From: Marisa cornuarietis
Taxonomy: Eukaryota; Mollusca; Gastropoda; Architaenioglossa; Ampullariidae
Direction of reading: 5' to 3'
Assembly (NCBI GenBank): GCA_004794655.1
Contig: SMMW01000006.1
Span: 594,001 to 658,000, forward strand
Length of the DNA: 64,000 nt
Part shown: piece by piece, positions 47,493 through 58,639 of the stretch
How positions within the stretch are numbered: the first letter of the stretch is position 1
Layout of the letters: each line of letters opens with the position of its first letter
Program-made: the position numbers and the translations under genes
Notes under the pieces: model-generated
Told to the model about the DNA's origin: nothing
The model's input: the letters and a program-made list of their open reading frames with translations, nothing else
The model's database searches: none

Positions 47493-50400
47493 ATGCAAAA
47501 ACTTTTATTAGTGAAATACATCTGTGTATCGTTCATTTTACAAGGGATAACTTTTTCACATAATTGTAAGTTGTGTGATTTTACTTTTTAAAACTAAATT
47601 GTGTGTTAGTGGGATAACAATGATTTTGCATCAAGATTTTGATCGCTTTTTCTTACGTAACGTCACAACTACCAAAATGAAATAAAGACAAAAACATTTG
47701 GAGTTTTTTTCACAGTTTAGTGCTGTTACTTTCACACTTTAAAAAAACCTCACCCGCCTTATCATCATACTCGAGTGACGCTTAAAATGTTTTAAGACAG
47801 CTGCGAAAAATCACTTTAAATTAACACTACGGGAAAAATCATACTACTCCTAGAAAACATTTGTGTAGTATAGAAAAAAAATAATACAGAGATTACACAA
47901 GTCTACATGAATAGGCTTCAGAAAGCGCGCATTTGTTCAGAGATTCATTTCTATGGGAAAAGCTTATCGTTCATGTCGTATTGTACAGTTATTACACATT
48001 ATCTAAGAATTAAATGACGTTTACAAGAAAAACAAAAAAATACTTGACAACACAAACCAAGCATTCTAGATTAAGGCACTTGAAAAATGATACATCTAAT
48101 TTACATTGAGTGTTTATGTCAAACTGTCTACATGTAACATTTTCGTCACTCTTTTTTCTTACATTTCTTTCAGGTTCGTTGTTAGAAGTTTACGACGTTA
48201 CCAAAGACACTCTTGAAGTTTTTGAAAACAATAATGTTTCTGTCAAGTTTTGGTTGAACACATCAGCCTGTGAGCAGTCTGATGTAAGATATGGAATTGA
48301 CGTAAATACCAAGACAGACATGAACACACAAGAATATGAAGGAAAAATTGTTCAGCAGAATGGCCAGTGTACTGGCATACTTGGACCTGTTGAATGCGTC
48401 AGTTCGGTGGGTCCTGCAGTCTTATACAAGAAACTAAACCGATCACACGTGGAAATTGAATGGACGTGGACGTGGAAAAACAAAAGCGTTAACAGTTTAA
48501 CGACATCAAAAAAAGTACTCAAACTTGACATTCGCTGTAAGTTTATTATTGTGCATACTATATTTATAAACAAAATTGAAATCATTAATGCTTTTATTAA
48601 AGAAGAGTACTTTTATAGCAAATAAAGACATTACATACATATTTCCATAAAGGAAAAACCGTTTAATTCTAAAAGCATCTGATCAAATAAATACTGCATA
48701 CAAATGTACTTAAAATTTCATATTTTTGTTTAAGTAATTAGCAGCAAGCTACTAAAAACTAATATAAACCTCCAAATGCAGAAGAGACCAAGCGAGAGGA
48801 GAGAGAGAGAGAGAGAGCTTAGCTTAGTTGCTAAAACGTTTATCTCATTGAATATTACCTAAGAACACTTTCATGTGTTCTATTTATTTATTAATGCTAC
48901 ACTAGCATAGGGTACATTTTTCTTCAAAACGCTGACGTGTCATAGTGAAAATTTTCAAAATGTTTGGAAATAAATATTTTTTTAAAAACAAGATTTCTTG
49001 ATTATCACTGCAGTACTAATAAGATGGGCTGCTTAACTTATCATTACATCTTCCTCCATCTGATATCGAAAATGACACTTCACTCGTTCAATAAAAAAGA
49101 TTACCTTTTTACTTATATTGCGTGCATGTAGAGTAATTCACTATTATTGATGTCCTTAATTTGAAGAAATGTTCATCTTTAATCGACAGAAATAAAAAGC
49201 AACCTTTTTCATTTAAAGTTATGTGCGTGATAAGTGTAAAGTTCATATTGATCCGACATGCTAATAACATAGATTGCAAAGCATGTGAACTTTCTTGAGA
49301 GAACGAAAGAAAAGAAATATCACAAATGACAAAACAACAACACTGGCCACATTGCTAGACGTCCATTTAAATTTGTAATATCCAGTACTATCAGTAGATA
49401 ACGAAGAACTATTTTTAAGTAATCAATAAATTGTATCTTGTCAGGTCGACTTATTGATCTGTGTAGTAAGCTTTAAAAGGAGAAAAAAGGCACGTTTAAG
49501 GTGTGTGTATGTGTGTGGTTTGTGTGTGTGTGTGTGTTTATATCTGTGGGTTTGTGTGTGTATGTGTGTAAGTTTGTGCGCGCAAACAGATCCACCGAGC
49601 GTCGAGAGTCTGACTGTAAATGGACAGGAGGCAAATGGTACTTATCTTTTAAATAATGGACAGAAGGTCAACGTTTCATGTTCGTTCGAGAAAGGGAACC
49701 CTGCATCAAGTTTTCACTTGCTGGATCAAAATGGAGCTGAAATGTCAACTTCTGATAAAGAAGAACACATAAGCCATTCACTTGTAGTACATTGTGAGGA
49801 CGACTGGCCAGTAATCAGTTGCAAAGGGAAGGAGTCGAAACAAAATCGATCTGTGTCTTTTCTTGTCAAATGTGAGTATTCAAAATTCCGCTCTTATTTA
49901 TGTTTTTCAATCGTTTGTTACTCAACGCGCTTTAATGTTTGTACGTTCTGTTTCAGTGCAATTGTGTGCATTTTTATTATACAACAATATTAAAAATAAT
50001 AATCCACGAGCTTATCTTTCAAGCTCCTTCATCTACTTTGAACGACACTTCACATACATATATAACAATATTTAATCTAAAAGATCGTCAGAGAAATCAA
50101 CTTCAACTTTTATTATTTCACAATATTCCTGTAGAAGTTACACACACAAATAAACAATCATGTGTTTATTGATTCTTTGGTTAGCACGTGTTGCTAGTGT
50201 TTGGTTTTAGTGTCTTAATTTAAAAAGAGAATAAGAGAGATAACGTTTAAAACATAAGCTTCAAAAGCATCTTTAATGTCTTTACCTTTGGTTACGTTTG
50301 CATACTTCACACTTTGATATTCGCAGTCGGAAATATTTACAGCAATACCTTCGTCTTGAACTTTTTTCAATTGTCACAGGTCCTCCACAATTTGTTAACA

Positions 50401-53400
50401 AAACCGTGAAAATCGACAGTTCTTTAGCTGAACAAACTATAACAATACATGTAAAGTCTTACTCGTCAGCGAAAAGTGAATGTGTCTTGACACCATTGTC
50501 TTCATACAACAAGACTCATAGACACGTGAACTGCAACTTGAGTGGTGAGCCGCCTGATCTTGTCTTAAGTTTTTACCTTGGCACCGAGGACAGCAGCATC
50601 GAAGAGTGGATGCTAATTTATAAGAATGAAGGAGGTTCTGCAAACATAACAGTAATCGTGAACAAATATTTAGGTGAGTATACCTAACAACTGTTATTTA
50701 TTTACACATGTGAATGAAAACAAGAAATACATTATGGGGCCGATAAATATCAAAATAAAAGAAATCAAGGAAATCTAAAATATATTCTTACTTTTCTTTA
50801 AATGAGGAGGTTGCTATAAATATGTAATGTTTCAGTACAAATACAGCAAAAGGTACAAATTATTCTTATAAATAAATACTTGCACTAGTAAGAGAGCGAC
50901 AAAAATAGAGACTATATCCCGAAGAGAAACACATACAGAAGAAGATATTAACAATAGCGTACTGCGTTTGTTTAATTTTTACATATTCACTGCCCTGAAA
51001 ATTAAGAGCATTTGCTCTAAATCTGCTTTGCTCCAATTAAATTACTTACTATACGATATGTGATTTTCTTTATTAAAATAAATTAACATCACTGAAAAAA
51101 ATTGCATCATTTTACAGAAGCTTTCACAGACAAGGATGACAAGACAAATCCAGTCATTTTTACCTTCTCCGTTCTGCCGATTGGTATTGTCATCGTTTTA
51201 GTCATTGTTGTTGCCCTTGTGCTAAGGAACAGAAAGAGAATTTATGGTAAGATCTAGAACTAAATGTATGAACTTGAGAAAAACTTGATCTACCTTCTTA
51301 GTGTGATATGAAAAGGCAAACTATTGCAGACTTACTTTTCTTCGGTTTTACAGGCTGTAACGGCATTGTAAATGGTACATGTAGAGGATTAAAAATACTA
51401 AGTAACATGCCTTAGTAAGATTTACAGCTATGAAGTAATATATGTATGACATTAAATAGAGGATAGAAAATTCTTCCAATAAGAAAAACTTTCGTTTAAG
51501 TTTTTATGCTCTCTCTATATATTATTATTATTATTACTGTACATTTATCTACAGTACATGTTGTCAGTTTCTTCTTTTTTCAGGCAATGGAACAAGGTAT
51601 GTCTAGTTTCATGTGACCATTAATTCTTTCTGCTCTTTGATTCTTTTTAATTTTGTTACATAAAATTAAATCAACTGCTGATACGCTCTCTCTCCTCCTC
51701 CTCTCTCTCTTTCTCTCTGTGTGTGAGTGTATGGGCTCATGGATGGCCGAATCAGATATTGAACAACAACAACAACTACAACGAAAAATAAACAAATGTT
51801 TTGACATATCTCATGTAGTTCATATAAATACTGTGCATCAGTAGTCTCTGCTTTAAATCTGTCTGTACCCGTAATGAGCATGGTGAACTTGTAATTAAAT
51901 TGTTCTGTTTATTTCACGTTCCGTTAATTACGATTAAATAAAAATCTAACACAGTGCTCGTTCAATACACAACTACATGAGGCACAAGTTACGGTTGCAT
52001 GTGTTTCTAAAACTGTATGAAAAAAGCTAGCCAGAAAGACAAACTTTTTGAAATTCTCCAAGCACAAAATGAGTATTTACTTTCACATTTACCCAACTTT
52101 GATCCATTAGATGATGTTGCCAAGAGTTTTAAATGACACAAACATGCAAACATAAGTAACTGAGTTGTAAAGACGAAAATGACACTCGCCAATAAAACAG
52201 CTTACAGGCTGTTGCATTCGTACGAGTTTGTAGTAGGCTCCTTAATGAATGATATTGATTTTTAAGATTGTAACTTACTAACAACGTAAAGTTAGTTTAT
52301 GAAACGCAATACGATATTGTACAGAAAGACGTTTATTAACAAGAAAATGTTTCATGTCAGAAGCTGATTGAAACAACCGACAAAGTAAAATATTCTTTTT
52401 ACTTTAATTCAGTTGCCATGGTTTATAATAAAATAATGTTGATTTTGTCTGGAATTTAAGCCTTCAAGATGAAATGGGAGATTCAAGAGGCAACGTTGGA
52501 GAAGACGTTTCAAGTAAGTTGCCACAAATTCCAGAACGCGTTGGGTCATTGTCACTTGGCTGACATGTTTGTTAGTTTATCTAATACTTATGGCTATTTT
52601 CTTTCTTTCTTTCTTTCTTTCTTTCTTTGTAATGAATGTGGCAGGAAATTTGCTATGATGCCATTTGAACCTTAAAGGCTAGACGTGTTTAAGGCAAGTT
52701 CTGAATACCGTTAGTATTCTTTAGACAACAATGACTGAAGACACGCGGGCCCGACTCAACGCTTAAGATTTTTGTGTCATGATGTTACACAATCACCGGC
52801 ATTACTACCAGAGCTAGCTCTACTTGCTTTATACTCTGAATACGGTGTCAGTACAATACATGTGACCGATTCCATGCATTATGTCTTACTTTCATCTTTA
52901 ACCCGTAAATTGATGACATTAACTTTTTTTGTTAAACTGCTTCCTGCCGTGGTTTTCAAATTTCTAATTAGCCCACTGTCATATAGATCTTCAAACTTAC
53001 GTGTCGGCCTCAACCGTTCGTAACATAAAGAAAGTGCAAAGGAAAGGTAAGTTGTCGATACAGAATTTCATAAAAAAATAGGAGAATGTAAATCCGTTGA
53101 TGAAAGAAAAATTAAATAAGATAAACGTGTAGAAATAAGAATATTACTATTTCTACTTGTTAATAAGTTATTGAACAAAACCAACGATTATGCAGTCTGA
53201 AGAATATAAAATAGCACAACATTAATAAAGTACAATATTTATTCTGAGTCAATTTATCTGTCCTTTAGTTAATTACACATCAAATTGCATCTCCTTTGAT
53301 AACAGGGAATTAAAAAATAAATTCCTAAAATAAAGGAGCAGCAGCCAAGAAGAGAACGAGAATAAAAAAATGCAAACAAGCACCAATAGGTTTTATGAAT

Positions 53401-54595
53401 GTCTTTAACAAGTGAAAGAAAGGAGCTCTAATAGATTTTGTTTTCCAGGACAATCTTCATCAGGATCAGCTGAAGATACTTATACTTCTGCGACTGAAGT
53501 TCGAGCGAAAAAGAGTTTGAACAAACACGGTAAAAGATACATTGATTAAAAAAATGCTATGATCTAGCATAGTTTTATATTCTATTTATGATCATTCCTG
53601 TCTATTTTTCATCAGCCCATCTTTAGTTATTTTTAGTTATTTAATTATTCGCTTTGCCCATCTTCAACTAGTGCAGAATATTTTTGAAACCACCACCCTT
53701 TGTCTTCTTTTGCTAATATTTCTTTCGTTTTCCCCCCTCTCTCTTTCTCTGCCCCCCCCCCCCATCTCCCTTTATCTTTCTTTGAAGAGACAAAAAAAAT
53801 GATTCGTTATTTATTTAACATTTTCCCTCAAATAAACGGGAAATATGTTCAGAGGACAAAAGATACAAAAAGACATCTTATGTTTGCAGTAGTAACCCCT
53901 CTGCTGACTGAACAATCATTTAGATGTTAAACTTTGTATTCATGCATTTGATTTTTGTGGGTTTTGTGCTCTAAAAACTGATTTGTACTATTTTTCGCAG
54001 ATGCTGTCACCTGTGATGTTGGTGATGCTGATGTCACCGCCTCGTCAGAGTTAATGGTAATCTCAAAGCCTAATTCACGGCCAATGAACTTGAGAAATCT
54101 TAGGCTGAACTTAATTCATCACTGCCGTAATTTCTGCCCAGGAGTAGTGTTAATATACACCGCTTTTTTCAACGATGTTGTTACATCGGTGTTGTTTACG
54201 CCTTAATAATAATGATGGCTAATCAACGTTTCATTTCTTTTCATAAATGAAGAAGACCGATGTTCAAGTTTAATTCTTAATGCTCCACCTTCTTTCTTTC
54301 AGTCTGATTCTGTTGTCATGTCCTACCAAACAGCAATCTAAGAAAATACAAATTCGTTTGACTTCTTTTACTGTAACAGGCGGGAGCGTCCACTTCTAGA
54401 AGGAAGAATTCAGATGGATTAATATACGGAGATCTAGACTTCTCGAACACAAGAACGTGTAATAACTACACTACGGAGTCTGTGTCGGAAACAGAATATG
54501 CCGCCATCAACGTGACCGCCGTTGTCCCCCCACCCCGTGATTACAGAAAAAGGATCGATAAAGTGAATTACGACAAAAGGGATTATCGAAACTGA
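47493..54595 (+). CDS. IgR3: Ig-superfamily receptor with ITIM and ITSM tail
   Basis: Ten exons: 47493-47565, 48174-48536, 49590-49871, 50380-50673, 51118-51246, 51584-51596, 52461-52513, 53449-53529, 54001-54056 and 54380-54595, totalling 1560 bases and 519 residues. Residues 1-23 are a signal peptide. Exons 2-4 (25-337) are three ectodomain units; the middle is an Ig domain with VSCSFEKGNP and DDWPVISC at its paired cysteines. The helix is at about 350-373, followed by RNRKR. Exon 6 is only 13 bases. The tail carries LIYGDL at 462-467 (an ITIM, [ILVS]xYxx[ILV]) and TEYAAI at 486-491 (an ITSM, TxYxx[IV]), 24 residues apart, then VVPPPR and several tyrosines. These motifs recruit SH2 phosphatases or adaptors in vertebrate receptors; that function here is inference. 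An AATAAA follows at 54694. The gene is divergent to CysR3. Confidence 0.85.
49500..49580 (+). repeat. GT-rich tract in IgR3 intron 2
   Basis: Imperfect GT run ending just before the exon 3 acceptor at 49589. The IgR1 intron has a shorter GT-rich stretch at the same place (about 12990-13005). Confidence 0.7.
51354..51374 (+). other. Possible optional 21-base microexon of IgR3
   Basis: TTTTACAG precedes 51354 and GTACAT follows 51374. The 21 bases keep phase 1 on both sides and would add CNGIVNG just after the membrane helix. Length and phase fit, but there is no other support. Confidence 0.2.
52597..52629 (+). repeat. (TTTC)n microsatellite
   Basis: About eight copies in the intron after IgR3 exon 7. 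Confidence 0.9.
54303..54341 (+). other. Possible alternative terminal exon of IgR3
   Basis: A strong acceptor (TTTCTTTCAG) precedes 54303. In the phase left by exon 9 (phase 0) the exon reads SDSVVMSYQTAI and a stop at 54339-54341. Use of this exon instead of 54380-54595 would give a receptor with no ITIM or ITSM. Confidence 0.4.
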
Positions 54596-54693
54596 ATTTG
54601 GAAAGCAATTAGTGAACGACATTGACCATTAGAGCTTAGAAAGTTCCGTTTACACTTTCATAAGGCAATGTTAAAAACAAGAGTGATGTGAAC

Positions 54694-54699
54694 AATAAA
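54694..54699 (+). terminator. Poly(A) signal candidate for IgR3
   Basis: AATAAA 99 bases after the stop codon. Confidence 0.55.
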
Positions 54700-54719
54700 A
54701 AGCTGATTAATGTAGAATT

Positions 54720-56870
54720 AACATAGAATTAAAATGCACAATTATGCAAAATTAAGAAGGAATTGAATTAACCGAAAAAGCATGTTTACAGCACTTCAAG
54801 AGTTTTAGAAGAGCACACGTTAAACAGCTTTTGAGAAATTCATTCAAAATGTTTCTATGAAAGCGTAGATTTAGCGTGTCTTTTGTGGATGTAGGTATCC
54901 GTGAGCCAGTGTTCATAAGTTCTTTTATGTGTTCGCCATATTGTAGAATAGGTGTTTTAAAAATACATTTATTCCTATGATGATGATTTAGATTGCTTAA
55001 ATTTAATCTCGTTGTAAATAAATTAGTGTCTGACTTTTTTCTCGTAGAATATCTCTGTAAAAACATTCTACTGCCTATCTGATTATACTAAAATTACTAG
55101 TGTTTCACAGTAATTGGGAAGCTAGCTGTTATGTATCGGTCTTCCTTTTAAAGAGATGGCATTACATTGTAAATATTAGTGATTATGGAGTAGACCTCAA
55201 AGTACACACAGAATTCTAAAAATCACTACTTGGATTTATGGAAACCAAATGTTTCCCTCTTAAAGGATGAGACTGTCGTGAAAACGGATAGTGAATTTCG
55301 GGTGGCAGACAAAACTGACAGGAAACGGAACTGTATTGGCCCCTGATTAACCTCTCCCAGCAAGGATAATTTAGGAAATTTGGTTTTTCCCTTCCATGCC
55401 ACTAAAGGATAACGCATTCCAAACTGATTGGCAGTGGAACGATCAAATGAGACAAAGTCAGTTATCTTATTTTTTCCGCATTTTGTGCCTTAGGGAAAAA
55501 TTTGGTGGGACTAGAGAATACAATTAAGACCATTAATGCCACTGCTGTCAATTTACTTACTGTACTATCAAACTGTTAGTAATCTTTTCTTATATAGACT
55601 TGTGCTATCCAAGATTTTAGGTTAATTTTGCATGCCTCATTAATGCTGAAATATCTGTAAATATGTTCACTTTTTTGTTTAAGATAAATGAAGACCACAA
55701 ATGCGGAAGAAACTTTATGTTAAAGGTAGATAACATCTTAGACAGCCGCTTTTGTTAGCAGTAGACATCCACTCTATATTTTCATCTTGGCTTAGAGGTT
55801 TACGCCCTTATCTTACACACGTATGTATGAAAGTAAATGAGAAAGGAAGAGTACCCTCACGTAGGATAATAATTCTCTTCATCACTTTTGATGGAGGAAG
55901 TCATACCAGAGGGAATAAAGTGCTCAATTAAATTTAAACAGGCATTTTATTTCTAATTTTGCGTTCCGCCTGTTGCAGTTTCAGTAAAAATGGGGTTAAA
56001 GAGTGTCAACTCTGATTAAAGCAAATGTTTGTTATAAAATTCAGCGCTGAAGTTACTTGTAAGTAGTCTGGACATTGCCAGACACTGTTGAGTCTTTTTG
56101 CTGATTATTTTCAAAAATTACAAGTATTTTTTCTTTTAACCATTGACAATCATGCTTCTGTTGTTAATACAAAGTAATGTTGTACTACGTATTCAATAAA
56201 GTCTTTTCTTCCGTCGTTCTTAAATTCTTGCTTCCGTTTATACATTATTCTGCAGAACTGCGTAGATCAATGGCGTCTTTAAAAATGTTAACAGACCTTC
56301 AAGTCACAGATTGGGGAAACATGGACATTTTGATCTTTCGCTGGACGTACAAAATTATCTACCTAAAACGGAGCCTGCTTTGTTTGGTCAAGGTTGTAAT
56401 TTGCCACAGTGTGTTAAGACTTTTGAAGGTGAGTAATCACAGCCTGCCTGACACTGCTGTTCTCTGAGTCACCCCAATCCTCCCTTTTGTAATCAGGTGC
56501 TAGAGAACTAGGATTTGCTGCTATGAAACGTAGAGCGAAGCAACAGTTTGGAGTGTAAAATATATGTTTATAACTAAAAGGTTCCTGAAAATACAGAGAA
56601 TATTGTAACAAAATCTTTTTTTCCAAATGTAAACTTTTCTGTTTGTGGTTGTAAAGTGAAAATATTTTAGTACTCGTATGTGTCCCATCCTGCGTGCCCG
56701 ACGTTTCCCACCCCTGCCCTAGCAAATGAGATATCCTTTTTTAAGCCACTTATTCCCTTAATCTAATTGACGTTTTTGTGGAAAAAAATTCACTTCTATG
56801 CATCATTCTCTCTAAGTTCGAAATTGCATACGATATGAAACCAGTTTACGTAATTTTCATAGCTTTCTTA
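54720..56870. other. Spacer after IgR3
   Basis: AT-rich, no supported gene; open frames here are short and lack splice support. Confidence 0.45.
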
Positions 56871-56876
56871 ACTCTT

Positions 56877-57152
56877 AGGGGAAGCGGATGGCCGAGTGGT
56901 TAGAGCGCTGGCGTCTGAACCAAGAACGCGCTGGTTCATTTCCCGATTAGCGCAGCATACTTCCCCCAGTCGACCCAGCTGACGGGAATGGGTACCTGAC
57001 ACCATATAGGGTTGGGGAAGGTAAGGCAGCGAGGGAGAGAAAATTGGCACCACCCTCATGTAAAAGCTGGCCCCGAGATAAGCGGGGTCTCTAACACCTC
57101 ACTCCCCAACGACCTGAAAAGGTTATGGGATGACCTTTACCTTTACCTTTTT
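56877..57152 (+). mobile_element. tRNA-derived SINE, complete copy (family S1)
   Basis: An A-box-like TGGCCGAGTGGTTAGAGCGC starts at 56889 and a B-box-like GGTTCATTTCC lies at 56933-56943, as in a leucine/serine-type tRNA. A conserved body follows, then a (CTTTAC)n tail ending near 57152. The minus-strand copy at 228-449 matches it through head and body. Confidence 0.85.
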
Positions 57153-57899
57153 TCCCTTAGCTCATGTACCCGCCGTCGCATTTCATTGTTTATTATCGCA
57201 ACGTGGCATTGCTCATTTTTACTTTTTTTAAAAACTAAAATCTCAGTGCGAATTTTTTTATAAACTGATTCGTGGTTAAACAATATTAAACAAGAGTGTT
57301 TATAATAGTCTCTCGAGTCTCGAGTCTTAATTCATCATCATCATCTCCTGGCTGGTGCTTGCTGATCACCAAATAAGCTGTTTTGCAAGTGGAGCTTACC
57401 CATCACTACCGATCGTTGAGGAGACTTCAGTAGACGCTGACTAGACATGCGCCACATATGACGTTCGGGTGCAATGATGAGCAGGTTTTCGTGGAATCGC
57501 CAGTCCACTCTTCGTTCACTATTCAGTTCTTTCTTTTTCTGCCTAGGTGGCAACCTTATTCCACAGAGGACGCTTTAAAGTGCCATGCGGTTTTCATGGA
57601 GACCCACGAGAGCGACAACCTAGCGCCGTACAAAATCATTTTATTTGTGTTCCTTGTAAGAGCCGTTGCAAGAGGCATTTGGTTTCAAATACCTGGATTG
57701 GTCTTACCGTATCGGCAAGCAATGTTTACGTCCCACGACTGTACAGAGCGATGGGAACAATGAGAGACATGTACAGTTTGTAGTTTGTGGGAAAAGTTTA
57801 CGCATTTGCTGTGCTATAGTTTGTTAAGCTTCACCATTGCTTCTGACGCAGCTGTGATTCTTTTGCAAATTTCAGAAGCGCAGCTGCTACCTTTTGAAA

Positions 57900-58620
57900 G
57901 CGTAGCACTCAGATAATTGAAGCAGTTAACCTCCTTGGGCTGTACTTATCTGAATCTCTGCTTCGCCGTGCCCGATGATATTGACCATGACCTTGCTCTT
58001 GTCAGTGCTGATCTCCATCCTGCTGTCCATCCAGTCTATTAGGCTCTACAGCTTGCTGCAGCTGCATGCCATCAGTTATTGTTTTCTGCAAAGCGGAGGT
58101 TGCATAGGGGTGAACCGCCGATGAGCAAGAAGGTTGGGTGGCTGTGGAGAGTTTTAAGCATGAAATTTTCCAGGGATATATTGAACATCACATGCAACAG
58201 AGCACCCACTGTTGTTTAAATGAGATCTATCACCTGGTTGCTTATGATGGAGTGAGCAAGAGGAGCGAGGAGCTGCCATTATCAGAGTTTTGTTGGTTTG
58301 ATCAAGAACCTCTTTTGTGTTGAATTTTAGCAAAACATTCCATAACCCTTCATTCCATACTCTGTTAAATGCCTTTTTGAAGTCGAAATGGTCATGGTAC
58401 AGTTCTCTACCCTGCTGAAAGTGTTTTCCGTTACGATGCAGCTGTGAAAAGCTGTTCAAATCTTCGTCTTCCTGCTCTGAAATGGGATTGGTCTTCCACT
58501 AACAGAAATGGCATTAAAGTCAATTAGGATCACTCTTAGCATAATCTTGGTTTGGTGGCAGATTACGCTAATGGTCCTGTACTTGCTGTGTCCTTTCTGA
58601 GGAAAGGGTGTAACAGGCGA
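57900..58620 (-). mobile_element. Non-LTR reverse transcriptase fragment
   Basis: On the minus strand one frame encodes HFDFKKAFNRVWNEGLW, the motif A region of a LINE reverse transcriptase, near 58360-58410. Further along, EISTDKSKVMV near 57970-58015 matches the segment after the catalytic motif. Stops and frameshifts separate them, so it is dead. Confidence 0.7.
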
Positions 58621-58639
58621 CTGCGTCCATTCTCTGAGT

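Noticed and set aside
56877..56945. Functional tRNA gene
   Set aside because: A and B boxes are present but the acceptor and other stems do not pair properly and the sequence continues into a SINE body.
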